A stretch of DNA of 64,000 nucleotides from Hemicordylus capensis (lineage: Eukaryota; Chordata; Lepidosauria; Squamata; Cordylidae), in the NCBI RefSeq assembly GCF_027244095.1, contig NC_069670.1, positions 12,853,320 through 12,917,319 on the forward strand, given 5' to 3'. Within the stretch, counting starts at the first letter, position 1; each line of letters opens with the position of its first letter. The notes under the pieces are model-generated. The model was not told the origin of the DNA. It saw only the letters and a program-made list of their open reading frames with translations, and ran no database searches. This document shows, piece by piece, positions 47,487 through 59,734 of this stretch. The position numbers were made by a program, and so were the translations under genes.

Positions 47487-47595
47487 CTAAGCAGGCGAAG
47501 AAACAGAAGCAGACACAGGGTTCAGCTGGTGCAGTGCATGATGGGAACAGCAATCCCAGGATCCCCTCAACATGCACACATCTGGAGCGGACAGA

Positions 47596-47895
47596 AGAAC
47601 AGAAGGACAGCCCTGCTGGATCAGGCCCAAGGAGGCCCATCCAGTCCAGCATCCTGTTTCCCACAGTGGCCCACCAGATGCCTCTGAGAAGCCCACAGGC
47701 AAGAGCTGAGAGGGGCAAGCCCTCTCTCCTGCTCTTGCTCCCCTGCAACTGGAATTTAGGGGCATCTTGCTGCTATAGCCATTGCTAGACCTGTCCTCCA
47801 TGAATTTGTCCAAGCCCCTTTTAAAGCCAACCAAGCTAGTGGCCATCATCACCACATCCTGTGGCAGAGAATTCCTTGGCTTAATTATGCACTAG
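47596..47895 (+). repeat. LINE fragment (ctggatcaggcc family)
   Basis: agaacagaaggacagccctgc, tcccctgcaactggaattta, cctgtggcagagaattcct; long and well kept. A reverse fragment of the same family follows at 47933-48035. Confidence 0.65.
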
Positions 47896-48132
47896 TCCAG
47901 CACTCTAACCACGACACCACGCTGGCTCTTGCCTGTAGGCTTCCCAGAGGCCTCTCATGGGTCACTGTGGGAAGAAACAAGATGTTGGGAGCAGATAGTC
48001 CTTGGGCCTGACCCAGCAGGGCTGTTCTTAGGAGGCAATTTGTTCCAGAGACTCACCAATCAAGAGAGGGACTCTGCCCTCTCCTAGATCCCAGCCCCCT
48101 GACTTCAGTCACATTCTGCATGGCACGCTCAC

Positions 48133-48256
48133 CCTTTCCCCACCCACAGGGTGGCCTTGGCACGAGGAGATATCAAGCGTGATGGACTCCACTCGCAGAG
48201 CGTGTTCTTGGCCAAGCTCCGCCGGAAGCAGGTGAAATTTGGCGTCTCAAGAGGCT
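48133..48256 (-). CDS. IL6R: IL6R exon 3: first part of cytokine-receptor D2
   Basis: It encodes EPLETPNFTCFRRSLAKNTL then CEWSPSRLISPRAKATLWVG. The pattern FTCFRRSxxxxxLCEW is the first conserved disulphide of the class I cytokine receptor module. Acceptor gtctcttcccag, donor gtgagc. Confidence 0.96.
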
Positions 48257-48475
48257 CTGGGAAGAGACAGGGCGCATCACGCATGGGAAAGGCACTCTTT
48301 ACATGCTCAGAGAGACAAGTCACACATTTGAGGGCACTGGGGTGGACCCTCCAGGGACAAAAGGAAATGCAGTCACAGGGGTTGGGAAAGAAGACGGATC
48401 CTGCCCCGAAGCCAGAGATTTGCCCTCACAGAGCTTCCGAGTTCTCTGCTCCTAACCGCCGAGAACGGCACTCAC

Positions 48476-48724
48476 CGTCCACCACCAGGCGATAGGAGCC
48501 CAGGATGCGGCCGCCACTGTGGCAACTGTAGCGGCCGGAATCGTTGAAATAGACCGACGACAGCACAAGGTCCGATCCTTCCAAGGCACGCCTGGCATCG
48601 GACGAACTTAGGTTCTGTCCCTCAAACGTCCAGTGTGCACCGGTGCTGTTCTCTAGCACCCCCTCCAGGCAGCGCAGGGTAACGTTCGCACCCGGCCGGC
48701 AGACCACCGCCCCAGCTGGGAGAG
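48476..48724 (-). CDS. IL6R: IL6R exon 2: Ig-like domain D1
   Basis: It encodes a C2-type Ig fold: VTLRCLEG supplies the first cysteine, HWTFEG the core tryptophan and DSGRYSCHSGG the second cysteine with the DSGxYxC motif, ending GSYRLVVD. N-linked sites NVT and NST are present. Acceptor ctttctcttgcag, donor gtgagt. Confidence 0.96.
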
Positions 48725-51329
48725 CTGCAAGAGAAAGAAAGCAAAAAAAGGGGAAATGCTGTTAAGTTTGAAAACCATTTGGTTGTGTTTGCGTTTTCCC
48801 CTGCTAGAGACAACAGTTCCAACTTCCCTTCGTCACCCGTTAGCATTGCACCATGCTTGCTGAGCTGTGGATGGACGGTTTCCTTCCCCTTACTTGGAAC
48901 ATACCTGAAAAAAAGCCCTTTTTGGTGTTCGAAATGTCCCGCACCGGCCTCAGCTTGTTCTGAGCTTTCACTTTTCGGAGACTGTCCCTACTCCTCTACT
49001 TCTCCTCTTCTCCTGTCGGGCTACTCCTCCATATTTGACCGACCTCTTCTTTCTATTTCTCACACATATTGTTTTCTTACTTTCAGCTCATTGCTGAGAG
49101 AAGCCTGGAAAATTTTATCACAGCAAAATTTTGCAAGATATCTCTGTTGCCTGTGCCTGGGGATGGGGTGGGAAGAAGGACTGAGAAATTTCCCACTCTT
49201 TTTGTTCAAGTCCTTCTTCCCCTCTTTCCTCACTCTTAAGTTTCATTTGTTCCGCCCATCTGGTTGTCTGTTAACTGCCCTGTGAGTATGCAAACATTCC
49301 ACTCCATTGAGCGACAATGGGGTAATTTGGGGTGTGGGTGTTGCCTCCCTTAGTTTTTCTTCTTTAGATGTGTATTAAACCGACCTATGCTGGTACCTCC
49401 GTCTTGCCCCGTTATGCATCCATAACATTTCCAGCAATTTTAGAAATAGGTGTAAGAGCGGAGAAACGAAATGTTTTCCTTTTTTATTTGTGTTCGTAAC
49501 TGGAGTTGTTCATGAAGACGCTTTCAATAGCTCCATCTCCAGCTACGTCCCCTGCTTTGATCTCCTTTCCTTGTTTGTGAAGCTAGCCATGGAAATCTAA
49601 CTAGCGTTCTTCTGGATCGATTAAAATCTGCTTTCTTGAAATCCAGGGTACATGTTTGACGTTTCCACCTTTAGCTTTTCATAAAGATCACAGCATTCCT
49701 GGATAACTTTGTGATCCTGGCTAAGTCCCCAAGTCGCTGAAACTATTCCTAGTGATGGTTTCCCCTCCATACTAAAACCACCACCACCCCAAACAATATT
49801 TCCCCCAATATAAAGCCTTTGAAATCGCCACTTGCTTTCAAGAATCACCTGGAAATGGATGCTGAGGAGCAATGGAGCCTTTAGCTTTCAGGGTGTGGTC
49901 ACACTTTTATTGCCCTGCAGGGGCCAAATTTGCAAAGGTGTCTTAAAAACTTTGGAAAACACAGAAACGAGTATAAAATGGGGCTTTGGCAAAACCTGGA
50001 ATAGAGCAGAACAGGCTGGAGCGAGACCTGAAAAAAATGGATCCCCAAACCGGAGGGTTGTGTTAGAGACACTGGAGAAGAAAATTGCAGCACTGAAATA
50101 TTCCCAACATTACACTTTTATCAACCCCTTCAATGCCAGAATAGCCTGAAACACATAAAGGTATCACTGTTCTCAGAGGGAATGAACATGAAAATTGGCA
50201 GGAACCTCCTTCCAAGATTACTCCAAGATTTTGCTTTTTGGAAAGAGGGCAAAAAGATGTCCAGGATGGGGACCCTAACTCTGTCCCTAACACTTTCCTC
50301 GAAGCGACTGCAATTTCCCCCGAATCGTTTTTTTTTGGGGGGGCGGTATTTTCCATTTCTAGCAGGGTAGACGTTGCCAAAAACCATTATGAGGGTTCTT
50401 CCCCGAAAATGGACACAATTCGTCCTGCCTCTTGGGCTGTGGGAGCTCCCTCTCGTGAGCAGAGACAGTCTCCGCCAATGCCTCCCTCGTATCGTGGGTA
50501 CCACCTCACTCCCAGCGGTGGATTTCAGCACGGCCCCCTTGCCCTTGGACGCCTTGCCCCCCGTCCAAGCACCAGCTGTCCTTCGGCCCTGTCCTTTCTC
50601 GTTGCTAGGAAACCTCGCTTCGGAAGGCCAAGGTCGCGTTGGTAAATATTTGCCATGAGGGCGAATCGGAGCAGAGGTGACCAGGCCTTGCGCAGGGTTC
50701 CAAACAAGCCCAAATTTCATCCACTGGGCCATGTGCGGCTCGAATCGGATGCCCCCACCCCATCTTTCCAAGGAGCTGTTATCTCTGTTCTATTCATCCG
50801 CCGGGGGGGGGGGGAATAATTTTCAAGTGGATCATTGTTTTTATCTGTATAGAGAGCAGGGTTTGTTTATTTAGAGGCCTCCCTGGCTCAAAGGAGGAGG
50901 ATCTATTCAGACTCCCGTGATGCAAATAGGGATGAGCTGCTTTCCCCTATTAGGGCTGCTGACCCTAAAGGGACAGCAGTCATAAATCAAACAAAAATTA
51001 AAACAAACAGCAGAGCACGAAAACAGCACCATGAGGAGCAAATAAATCGCATTCCACTCAGGAACAGAATACATGTTGACATATTTTTGTTGTTTTTTCT
51101 TAAGCCTTAACTGCCCTGTGAAGAGTAAGCCACTACTGATCTTCCTTGGGAGGATGTTCCCCACTCGCAGTGCCACTGCAGGAAAGGCCCTGCCTCTTGT
51201 GTCCTCACGCCCAGCATCCAGCGGTAACGTGGCAGAAAGCAGGGCCTCAGATGTCAATCTTAGAAAAAGGGCAGGGTTGTATTGAATAGTCACCACCATA
51301 TCCCCATCTTCATTATGCATTATGTGGAG

Positions 51330-51545
51330 AATGGAGAATCATAGTTCAGCAGGGAAAGCACCTACTTTGAATTTGCAAGGTCTGCAGTTCAATCCCATTT
51401 CCTGGCATAAAGAAATAGGGCTGGAAAAGGCCACCGCATTCGCTGCTGCCAGTCAGAGTAGGCAATTCACTGCTGCCAGTCAGAGTAGGCAATCGTGGGC
51501 TCAATGGACCAGTGACCTGACTCAGTGTGGCAGCTTCATATGCTC
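51330..51545 (+). repeat. tRNA-type SINE with duplicated tail piece
   Basis: Head atagttcagcagggaaagc; the segment gctgccagtcagagtaggca occurs twice in tandem (about 51445-51492). Confidence 0.65.
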
Positions 51546-51644
51546 ATAGAAGACAAAGTACTTCACTCTGTCAGTTTTGGACTTAACACTGATCAGTGAC
51601 TAAGCCTAGCCCTATAGCTACGGGGCTTATGAGCACATAACCCA

Positions 51645-51850
51645 TGCATTGAACAACAACAACAACAAATATTTATATACCGCTTTTCAACAAAAGGTCC
51701 CAAAGGGCTCACAGTCTAAAAAGAAACATAAAATAGACACCAGCAACAGTCACTGGAGGGATACTGTGCTGGGGATGGATAGGGCCAGTTGCTCTCCCCC
51801 CTGCTCAATAAAGAGAATCACCACATTAAAAGGTGCCTCTCTGCCAAGTT
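51645..51850 (-). repeat. LINE 3' tail with CAA-repeat end
   Basis: caacaacaacaacaaatatt, taccgcttttcaacaaaagg, ccaaagggctcacagtct. Confidence 0.65.
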
Positions 51851-51956
51851 AGTTGTCTTGTATTTGGGTAAATACGGTATATACACACACACACAGTGAG
51901 AAAGGAAGAGAAAAATGCTCTCTGTCCACTCTCTCTACCCCATGCATCATTTTATT

Positions 51957-52111
51957 AAGGTTCCAGTTCCCTCCCTGGCATCTCCACTAAGACAGGGCTG
52001 AGAAAGACCCCCTGAGCCTGCAACCTCGGAGAAGCCGCTGCCAGTCTGGGTAGACAATACTGAGCGAGATGGACCAAGGGTCTGACTCAGCATATGGCAG
52101 CTTCCTACCTG
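51957..52111 (+). repeat. 5S/tRNA composite SINE, 5'-truncated
   Basis: It starts at aaggttccagttccctcc and ends atggcagcttcctacc; the head is missing. Confidence 0.65.
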
Positions 52112-52663
52112 TCTCACCTCGGCTCACAGAAGGGTTGCCTTGCACACAGACAACATCGTGTCTGAATGAGGTCCCTAGTATCCTGAAAGAGGGAGACACA
52201 TTCCTCTCCATGCACACCTGCACTCCATCCACGTAGTGCACAACCATCCCTGGATCTCCCAAATTCAAATTAATCTTCCAGGAAAAAGAAGTCAGGAACC
52301 CTACTGGGAGGTAAGCTGCTAGGAAAGGTCATGGGTGGAACTGGGCATAATGCGGCGTGAACCACACACACAGACAACACACACCACTTCTCTCCATGCT
52401 GCCTTTTCCAAAACTGGAAGGTGGTGAAATGTCAACAGCCCTAAGCAAACTGCCAGCTGTTCCCAACACGAAGCCTTTCCGCATCTTGGTCCCTCGCCAG
52501 CACAGTCAGTACCAACGCCAGCGAGACTCACAGCTCTCTGCTAATCCCAGCACTTGCATCTCACAGATCTTGGGGCTCCTTTCTCTGAAAGGATAAGGGT
52601 GCTAATCCATGTAAAAGTCAAGTGGCCAGCTTCTCCAACTGCCACATCCTCTGTAGGGCAAGC

Positions 52664-52952
52664 ATAGGAACATAGGAAGCTGCCATATACTGAGTCAGAC
52701 CCTTGGTCCATCTAGCTCACGATTGTCTACCCAGACTGGCAGCAGCTTCTCCAAGGTTGCAGGCAGGAGTCTCTCTCAGCCTTATCTTGGATTATCTTGG
52801 AACCTTCTGCTCTTCCCAGAGCGGCTTCATCCCGAGGGGAATATCATACAGTGCTCACACATCAAGTCTCCCATTCAGATGCAACCAGGGTGGACCCTGC
52901 TTAGTTAAGGGGACAAGTCGTGCTTGCTAACACCAGACCAGCCCTCTTCTCT
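52664..52952 (-). repeat. 5S/tRNA composite SINE
   Basis: Reverse copy, tail gctgccatatactgagtc to head cctgcttagttaagggg. Confidence 0.75.
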
Positions 52953-53157
52953 TGTGCTCAACCTCCTCTCAACCAAATTTTTACGTCTCCTTCAGGCATC
53001 CCAGGTCTGAACCAACAAAAGAGGTCCTGGAGTTAAGCCCTAGAAAATCTTGATGTGGAACCAGGGATCGGCCTTCTCTTTTGCTGCCCCGAGACTCTGG
53101 AATGAGCTCCCCGTTGAGATGAGAGCCTCCCCATCTCTAACGACTTCTATTTCCCCC

Positions 53158-53278
53158 CAAGGTGTTTAATTTCACTGTGCTTTAAATTGTTCAATGGTTT
53201 TTATTTTTGTCTTTGAACCTGTGTTTTAACTACTTGCAAACCGCCCAGAGATGTGAGTCTGTGGTGGTATACAAGTTT

Positions 53279-53349
<71 letters not shown>
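53158..53349 (+). repeat. L2-like LINE tail ending in (GATA)n
   Basis: aaaccgcccagagatgtgag and gtggtggtatacaagtttg lead directly into about 17 gata units (53279-53349). Confidence 0.7.
53279..53349 (+). repeat. (GATA)n microsatellite
   Basis: About 17 uninterrupted gata units grown at the end of a LINE tail in IL6R intron 1. Confidence 0.95.
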
Positions 53350-54017
53350 TCACTGGATCAGGACAGGAGAAGAACTCAGGTCATGAGAAAACACTCCCTT
53401 CACACATTCTATTGGGCCACTTCTGGTCCCCTCACTATTTGAAACGCCAAGGTGGATGTAACCAGGAAATGGCCTTCTAAACAGCGGCAAAGAGACCATT
53501 TTCCTGAAGCAGATCTGGATCTGAACCCATAAAACTAGCTCAGTGGACTGAAACTGAACCCTTTCCCCTCGCCCTTTCTTTTCTTTTCTTTTCTTTTCTT
53601 CTTTTTGCCTTGAGCTCAACTTCAGAATTCAAAATGCTGGAAATGAGCCCGAAAATGGCAAGAAAACGTGTTCAACAAAAGTGATTCAATTGCACAGATT
53701 TTCTGTTGTCGGATGACAGTATTGTTTTATTTTCCTGATTTGTTTTGCTTTAAGCCTGTCCTGCGTATGGTTTGCAGGGAAGCTTTTTAGAATCCTCAAA
53801 AACAAAAAAGACTGTCAGAGAGAGACATCTTCCCCTCCCTTCCGGTGAAATGGTTCCCATCCCATATCAATCTGACAGAGTGGCATAGCAGGAGCCAGAT
53901 ATCCTTCTGCATGAAATGGATCCAGACCGGTTCAAAGAGTCTGAACCGGTTGCTGAACCACGGTTCAGTGTCTGAACCAGCGAGCAAAAAAGTATGGCTA
54001 GAGCTGACCCCAAGTCT

Positions 54018-54108
54018 TTTGTTGTTGTTGTTTTAGTTTTAGTTTAGTTTAGTTTTGTTTTTGTTTTGTTTAGTTTTTGTTGTTTTTTGTTTTAGTTTAG
54101 TTTAGTTC
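54018..54108 (+). repeat. T/G-rich low-complexity tract
   Basis: Repeats of ttgttg, tttagttttag and ttttgtttt. Confidence 0.85.
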
Positions 54109-54296
54109 AGTTCCTGGGGGAAGTTAATTCCAGCCTCTCCTTGGGGAATTTCCAACACCAGACAAAGGAGACATTCTTTCATACCCAGTTCTGGATCTGG
54201 GCATTTGTAGCGGCTGCCTTCTTTGGCTGGTGCTTTTAGTTTCGAACACATGACGCTGCTGTTTACCACTGTGCTACTACGGCCCTCCTTGAAATA

Positions 54297-54465
54297 TCAT
54301 GAACATGGGAAGCCTGCTTCCTACTGAGTCAGACTCTTGGCCCATCAAGCTCAGTGTTGGCCACACTGACTGGCAGCAGCTCTCCTGGGTTTCTGACTGG
54401 GGCCTTTCCCAGACCTACTTGGAGACGCCAAACATTGAACCTGGTTGCTCCACCTCTGAGTTTAG
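54297..54465 (-). repeat. tRNA-type SINE, first family, degenerate
   Basis: Reverse copy from actgagtcagactcttgg to attgaacctggttgctcc. Confidence 0.6.
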
Positions 54466-55055
54466 ACAGCCCTTCCCCTAAGGATAGGACTTTGTTATTG
54501 CTGTTCCATTGAATCAATTTGCAACAGGTATATTTTTGGATTCTATGCGTGTTAGAAAAGACCCTTTGGGTGGTTGTGTGTTTGTTTTTTTAAGGAAGGA
54601 TATAACTAATTATATAAAAAGAAATCCCTATCTTACTATCTAATCTATCTGTCTATCTAGCAAGCATTAGTGGGAGGAGGAAAGTTATATCTATTATTCT
54701 TATATTATCTATTCTGATTGCTTTCCAACAAAGTTTACAAAGCAGTTTACAGAGAGAGAGAGAAATAAATAAATAAATAAATAAATAAATAAGATTGGCC
54801 TGGAGAGCAAAATAGAGACTCCATGCAGACAAGCAGTCTACCTCTGAATGCCAGATTCCAGAAACAGACGGGGATGGAGTCTTCATGCCCTGCTTAGGAG
54901 TTTCTTACAAACGTAAGGTTTACGACCGCTGCAAACAGGATCCTGGATTAGATGGACCCTCGAGCCAGCAACGTTGCTCTTTTTTTTATTCTTAAACTTA
55001 AATAACAGGCTCAGGAGAGGTGAGAGGTCTGAATTTAGATGGCATCTACTTTGGG

Positions 55056-55249
55056 GATGGGGCCCAAAGTAGCGGAGCTTCTGCTTTGCACACTGAAAGT
55101 CCCCTGTTCAATCCCTGGCAGCATCTCCAGGTAGGGCTGGCAAAGACTCCTGCCTGAAACTTTGGAGAGCTGCTGCCAGTCAGTGTAGACAGTACTGAGC
55201 TAGATGGAGCAATGGTCTGACTCAGTAGAAGGCAGCTTCTTAGGTTCCT
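55056..55249 (+). repeat. tRNA-type SINE, first family
   Basis: gcttctgctttgcacactg, B box tgttcaatccctggc, tail agtagaaggcagcttctta. Confidence 0.75.
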
Positions 55250-55292
55250 AAACACGCACTCTGATCTGCATAAGATATATTCTGAAGTCGGT

Positions 55293-55298
55293 CGCGCG

Positions 55299-55359
<61 letters not shown>

Positions 55360-55361
55360 AC
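55293..55361 (+). repeat. Compound (GC)(TC)(AC) microsatellite
   Basis: Alternating gcgcgc runs into about 15 tc units and then about 12 ac units: one 69-bp pyrimidine-purine tract. Confidence 0.95.
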
Positions 55362-56824
55362 CCCTCATCTCATCCTACAAGCTCCCTTTGGAACTACCTG
55401 CCACTCAAGGAAACAGGGGTCATGGAAACACTACCCAGAGGGATCCACTGTAACATGGAACCGGCAGACAGAGCGTTATATCAAATGTGGAGCATCCCAG
55501 GTGCCAGGGCGATGGCTTGATGGTTTTTCAAGAGAGAAAACGGAGAGAAAGCAGAGTGCAGATTCTGAAATTGCGCTCTCTCCACACTGCCTGACTCTCC
55601 TCATCCTTCCTGCTTGCTTTGCCCACGGTGTCAGATTTGAATTCAGTTTTAAAAGGAGTGGTGGGGGGGGAGAGAAAGAGGCCTCAGGAAGATCAACGGA
55701 TAGGCACAGAAACCAGAAGTCCTCGCTGGTGCTTTTCTGCCCTGGCATAACCCACTCCAAGCTGAACCGCACAAGGATTTGTGATGACCAGGCAAATGTG
55801 GTTGTGCCTTTGGCTTTTTTTGTGTGTGCTTCTGGGCCGCTGGTCATGTGCAGTTCGCAGAAAGCACCAGTTCCTCTGTGCATCTCCTTCGCAAAACTTG
55901 GGCCAGCGATGGAGGCCTGCACGGAATTTCGTCTGGGTTCACACAGCCGGGGGCAGGACGTGCCGCATGGAAAGCGGCCACAACGGCACATCTGGCAAGG
56001 AGCCACCACCACCAAGCCCACTCAGAGGGGCTGTGAACGAGCCTCCTCGTCTCTCTAGCCCTGCTCCCCAAACCGCAGCGACCCCATCCTAGCTTCACAC
56101 CTTCTGGAAGCCACCAAAGCCACTGATCAGAAGAAGAACTTGCCCCATCCTGAAGGACAACTGTCCACACATCGCATGCCTGCCGGCGTCCAGGCACTGT
56201 GGTTCCGTGAATGGATACGTAGCCCTTGCAACGGCGAAGCCCAAGGCAGAGCTGGGTCCTTGAAATGTAGGTCACTCCGGGCATACCCCACGGCACAGAC
56301 AAACCAACGGCTGTATACAGGCTGTCCAAGGCATCGGCAGAGTCCTTGAATCTCGCCGCTCTGCCCCAACTTCACCCGCAGGAACTTGCCCCAGAAATGA
56401 AATGGCTCTCGCTTTGAGCTCCCAATGTTCAGAGAGCTGGGAAGAGGACCCCGGAGTCCTGGCCCCAGTTTCCCTCCACACCCCAGATCACTTGAACTCG
56501 CCACCTGCACCCCACCCCTCTAACCACTAGGGACCCCTTTCCCTAGGTACCTCTCCATGTCCAACGGACCAAAGCGCACTCTTCAAGAGACATACTCCTT
56601 GTTCTAGGGGGGGAAACAGACTTTGCTTAAACAAATGGTCTCTCCTCCACACTTGTGGGGTGGGTGAGTGGCAGGGGGGTGGGGGGAACAGACCCTTGAT
56701 GGGCACTGCTTTGAAAACACCTGGAAGAGGTCTGTATTCCCCACCTCAAAATGTGGGGGGAAGGCAATTTGGGCATGGGGGAGCGTCATCAATCTGACCG
56801 GGCTGGTGTCTGGTTGTCCCCAAG

Positions 56825-57140
56825 GCATAGGAACATAGGAACATAGGGACCTGCCATATACTGAGTCAGACCCTTGGTCCAGCTAGCTCAGTATTGTCTT
56901 CACAGACTGGCAGCGGCTTCTCCAAGGTTGCAGGCAGGAATCTCTGTCTCAGCCCTCTCTTGGAGATGCTGCCAGGGAGGGAACTTGGAACCTTCTGCTC
57001 TTCCCAAAGGGGCTCCATCCCCTGAGGGGAATCTCTTGCAGTGCTCACACATCAAGTCTCCCATTCAGATGCAACCCGGGCAGACCCTGCTTAGCTATGG
57101 GGACAAGTCATGCTGGCTAACCGCAAGGCCAGCTCTCCTC
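56825..57140 (-). repeat. 5S/tRNA composite SINE, full length
   Basis: Reverse copy ending in short ataggaaca repeats, 80 bp from IL6R exon 1. Head cctgcttagctatgggg. Confidence 0.8.
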
Positions 57141-57218
57141 TCCTAAAGGCAACTCGTCCAAGGTCGCCTAGCCTCTGCCCTGACCCCCCCACAGAAGCCT
57201 CCCAAGTCTCCGTCTCAC

Positions 57219-57309
57219 CTGGCTGCGGGCAGGGCACTCCTGGCTGTGCGGAACGGGCGGCCGCGAGGAAGAGGGCGGCGATGCAGGGGATACCAGCCAG
57301 CCACATCAT
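57219..57309 (-). CDS. IL6R: IL6R exon 1: signal peptide
   Basis: It encodes MMWLAGIPCIAALFLAAARS then AQPGVPCPQP, a typical secretory signal. Two ATG codons lie in tandem (57309 and 57306); the first is used here, either is possible. Donor gtgaga. The sequence upstream on the minus strand (57310-57660) is GC-rich and contains GC boxes, as expected of a promoter. Confidence 0.93.
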
Positions 57310-58109
57310 GTCCGGGCGATGCCAGCCTCCTGCTGGGTCCCTGCCAGGCGTCCTGGGCGCTGTCACTCCGCGGGGCCCCTGGGCACCGGAGTCTGTCCGG
57401 CCCAGCTGCAGACACACATTGGAGGAGCGGTGCCAAGCACGAAGGATGCGAGAGCTCTGCTCTGGCGGGTTGTGAAAGCGGCGGGGAGGTTGAGCAAGGG
57501 GGCGGGGCAGAAAGGAGAAGGGCCAGGAAAGGGGAAATGACAGGCACCCTGGCCTTCACAAGAGAAGGGGGCATGGGGGCGGGGGGGAGAAACAAGTTGG
57601 CTCGGCACTTAGCTAAGAGGAAGAGGGGCTGGGGTGCCGGCCGGCACCTGTGCACCACAGGCTGGCGTGGCACACTCTGCACATGCTCAGGGGTACCATT
57701 TACTACTTTGCAAAAAAAAAAAGGCCTTTATTTCCAGGGTCACGCTGCCCCTCCGGGTGGAAATCCGCTGCATAGGACCAGGGCCAGAGGTTTGGGGACC
57801 AGGGCTGATGATTTAGCTTCCTCAAAACACTGCCCCCCCCGCCCCCACCGGAAGGCAAAGCTCTTCCTTCTCAGCCGCTGCCAGTTTGGAGGGGAGAGGC
57901 GAGCGGTGACTGTGCAATGGGGGAAGCACTCTGAATATGCTCAGAGGCTTCCCCACACAATTTTGTGTCCTGCCCAATGGGGCCCTGGGCACTGGCTTGG
58001 ATTAAATCCAGCCTTTTCCTCCAGTTAATTTGGCAGCTCCTGAGGGACACCTACGGATGGGCCCAAAAGGAAGACCCCTGGCCTGCAGTACTAGTTGGGA
58101 AAGAACCAT

Positions 58110-58450
58110 AGCACACAGACTGCTTCGCTTGCAGAAGGCCTTAGGAGAACCACGGGTAACAAGAATGAGGGAAAAAAATGTCCTCTGCTGAGACCCTGGG
58201 GAGCTGCTGCCAGTCAGAGCTGACATCACTGACCCAGATGAAGCAGTAGTCTGACTCAGCATGAAGCAGCTGGAGAGGGGCCATAGCTCCACAGCAGGGC
58301 CCCTGCTTTTGCATGCAAAAGCCCCCCCCCCCCAATCTCCAGCATCTCCAGGTAGGGCTGGAAAAGGCTTGTCTAAAACCCTACAGTGCAGCTGCCAGTC
58401 AGAGCCTGGGTTTGATAGACCAATGGCCTGACTCCGCATGCGGGCATCCT
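58110..58450 (+). repeat. Two tRNA-type SINEs in tandem
   Basis: A partial copy (58110-58272) is followed by a fuller one starting ggggccatagctccacagca at 58276. Both share the ctgccagtcagag tail. Confidence 0.65.
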
Positions 58451-58984
58451 AAGAGCCCCTGCCTGCCCAAACCACATTTCACCCACCGAACCAGGCATGG
58501 GAAATGGCCCAGCCAGAGAACTCACGGGCTGCAGAACAGAGATCTCTCCCAGATGCCTCGAGTGAGTGAGCCAAGTTGCGCATAGGTTGGCCTGCCGCGG
58601 GATGCATTCGCGGTGAAGCGATCTCGACTCCCGTTCCATTTTGATCTTCTTTTCAAGCTGAACTATATGCAAGAGATTGCTGGGAGGTCTATATTCTTCA
58701 GGCAGGAACTCCGGGCAGATCAGCAACACAGTCCAATGCCGAAGGGGAGGCAGAGAGTTAACTGCAACACGCTCTCTTTCCTGACCGCCCCCCCCCCACC
58801 CCACGCCACAACATTCAAGCTGGTCCAAACTGGATCACCATTTCCAAACTGGTCTTTTGTCCTTTCAGATGCTTAACTCCTTCCTGTCCAGGCAGGTCTG
58901 CATTCACTTTCATGCAGAGGCGAAAACGGGTCTAAACTTGGTGCTGAAGTTTGATGATCCCCACTTACTATTTTATCAATAGTA

Positions 58985-59178
58985 TTACGAAATTAATGCA
59001 TATCCCACCCTTGTGCTAAGGAGTTCATACACGGTTGTTTCTCTCCCGGTTTATCCTCACAACAACCCTGTGAGGTAGGCTAGGCGGAGTGATGGGGAGC
59101 GTCCGCACGGCACTCAGCGAGGTAGATTCGAACCCAGGTCTCCTCCAAAGCTCTATCGGCTACACACCATGCTGCCAC
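58985..59178 (-). repeat. tRNA-type SINE, second family
   Basis: Reverse copy with tcacaacaaccctgtgaggt, gattcgaacccaggtctcc and tacacaccatgctgcc. Confidence 0.7.
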
Positions 59179-59734
59179 TTCAGGACCAGCCTTGGTGGAG
59201 GCCAAGCAGAAAACGGCACCGCCACGACAGAGGTTTACAAAAGCCACAAACGTCTGGATTTTTTGTTTTTTAAGAAAATGCCATTTATCTTTATACTCAT
59301 AAAATGATACAGTTCTGGCAAGTATAGAAATATGTAATAAATTATACGGAATGTTCCTCGGTCCCTGCCCGGCACGGCTGCCCTGCTGTGAATCCCCTCT
59401 CACGAAAAATAAGACAGGCCGCAGCAAACCGGACACCACCACCACCCCCCGCCCCTACCCCAAACGAACATTTCCTCTTTGGTATCAAAATCCGCCTTGG
59501 GTGAGACGCGGGCGGCAGCCGCTGCCCGAATCATGGCCCTCCGACGCTGCCCTCCCCGTAGCCTCTGAAATTGTGACGAAGCTTCCGACAGGGAGAGCCC
59601 ACTGAAGACCTTCCCGAACTGGAGAAGTGGGGAGGGGGCCAGCCAGAGGTCACCTAGCAGAGCTTGGAATCGAGGCCGGAGAAAACTGAGCTTCCGGCGT
59701 TCCCTTATTCTCAACGGTTTCTGTCGATGCCCAG

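Larger units (their letters stand above)
48725..57218 (-). other. IL6R intron 1 (8.5 kb)
   Basis: No coding sequence is seen. It carries the largest microsatellites in the window (GATA at 53279-53349, TC/AC at 55293-55361), a T/G-rich low-complexity tract (54018-54108), three 5S/tRNA composite SINEs (51957-52111, 52664-52952, 56825-57140), three tRNA-type SINEs (51330-51545, 54297-54465, 55056-55249) and LINE tails. About 48800-51300 and 55400-56800 are mostly unique sequence. Confidence 0.6.
39473..57309 (-). other. IL6R: IL6R gene, complete coding region (interleukin-6 receptor alpha)
   Basis: Ten exons join in frame to 463 codons plus stop: 57309-57219, 48724-48476, 48256-48133, 47486-47305, 45853-45693, 44028-43881, 42625-42573, 41498-41432, 40136-40043 and 39695-39473. 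All introns are GT/AG. IL6R binds interleukin-6 at the cell surface and presents it to gp130, which signals through JAK/STAT3. The order is signal peptide (1 to about 21), Ig-like D1 (31-113), cytokine-receptor D2 with paired cysteines, D3 starting KPDPPVDIEV and ending with WSEWS (305-309), a short stalk (319-361), one membrane helix (about 365-388) and a 75-residue tail ending YDVSNADYFLLPK. Human IL6R has 468 residues and ends in a closely similar motif. Position beside SHE and ATP8B2 agrees. Confidence 0.97.
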
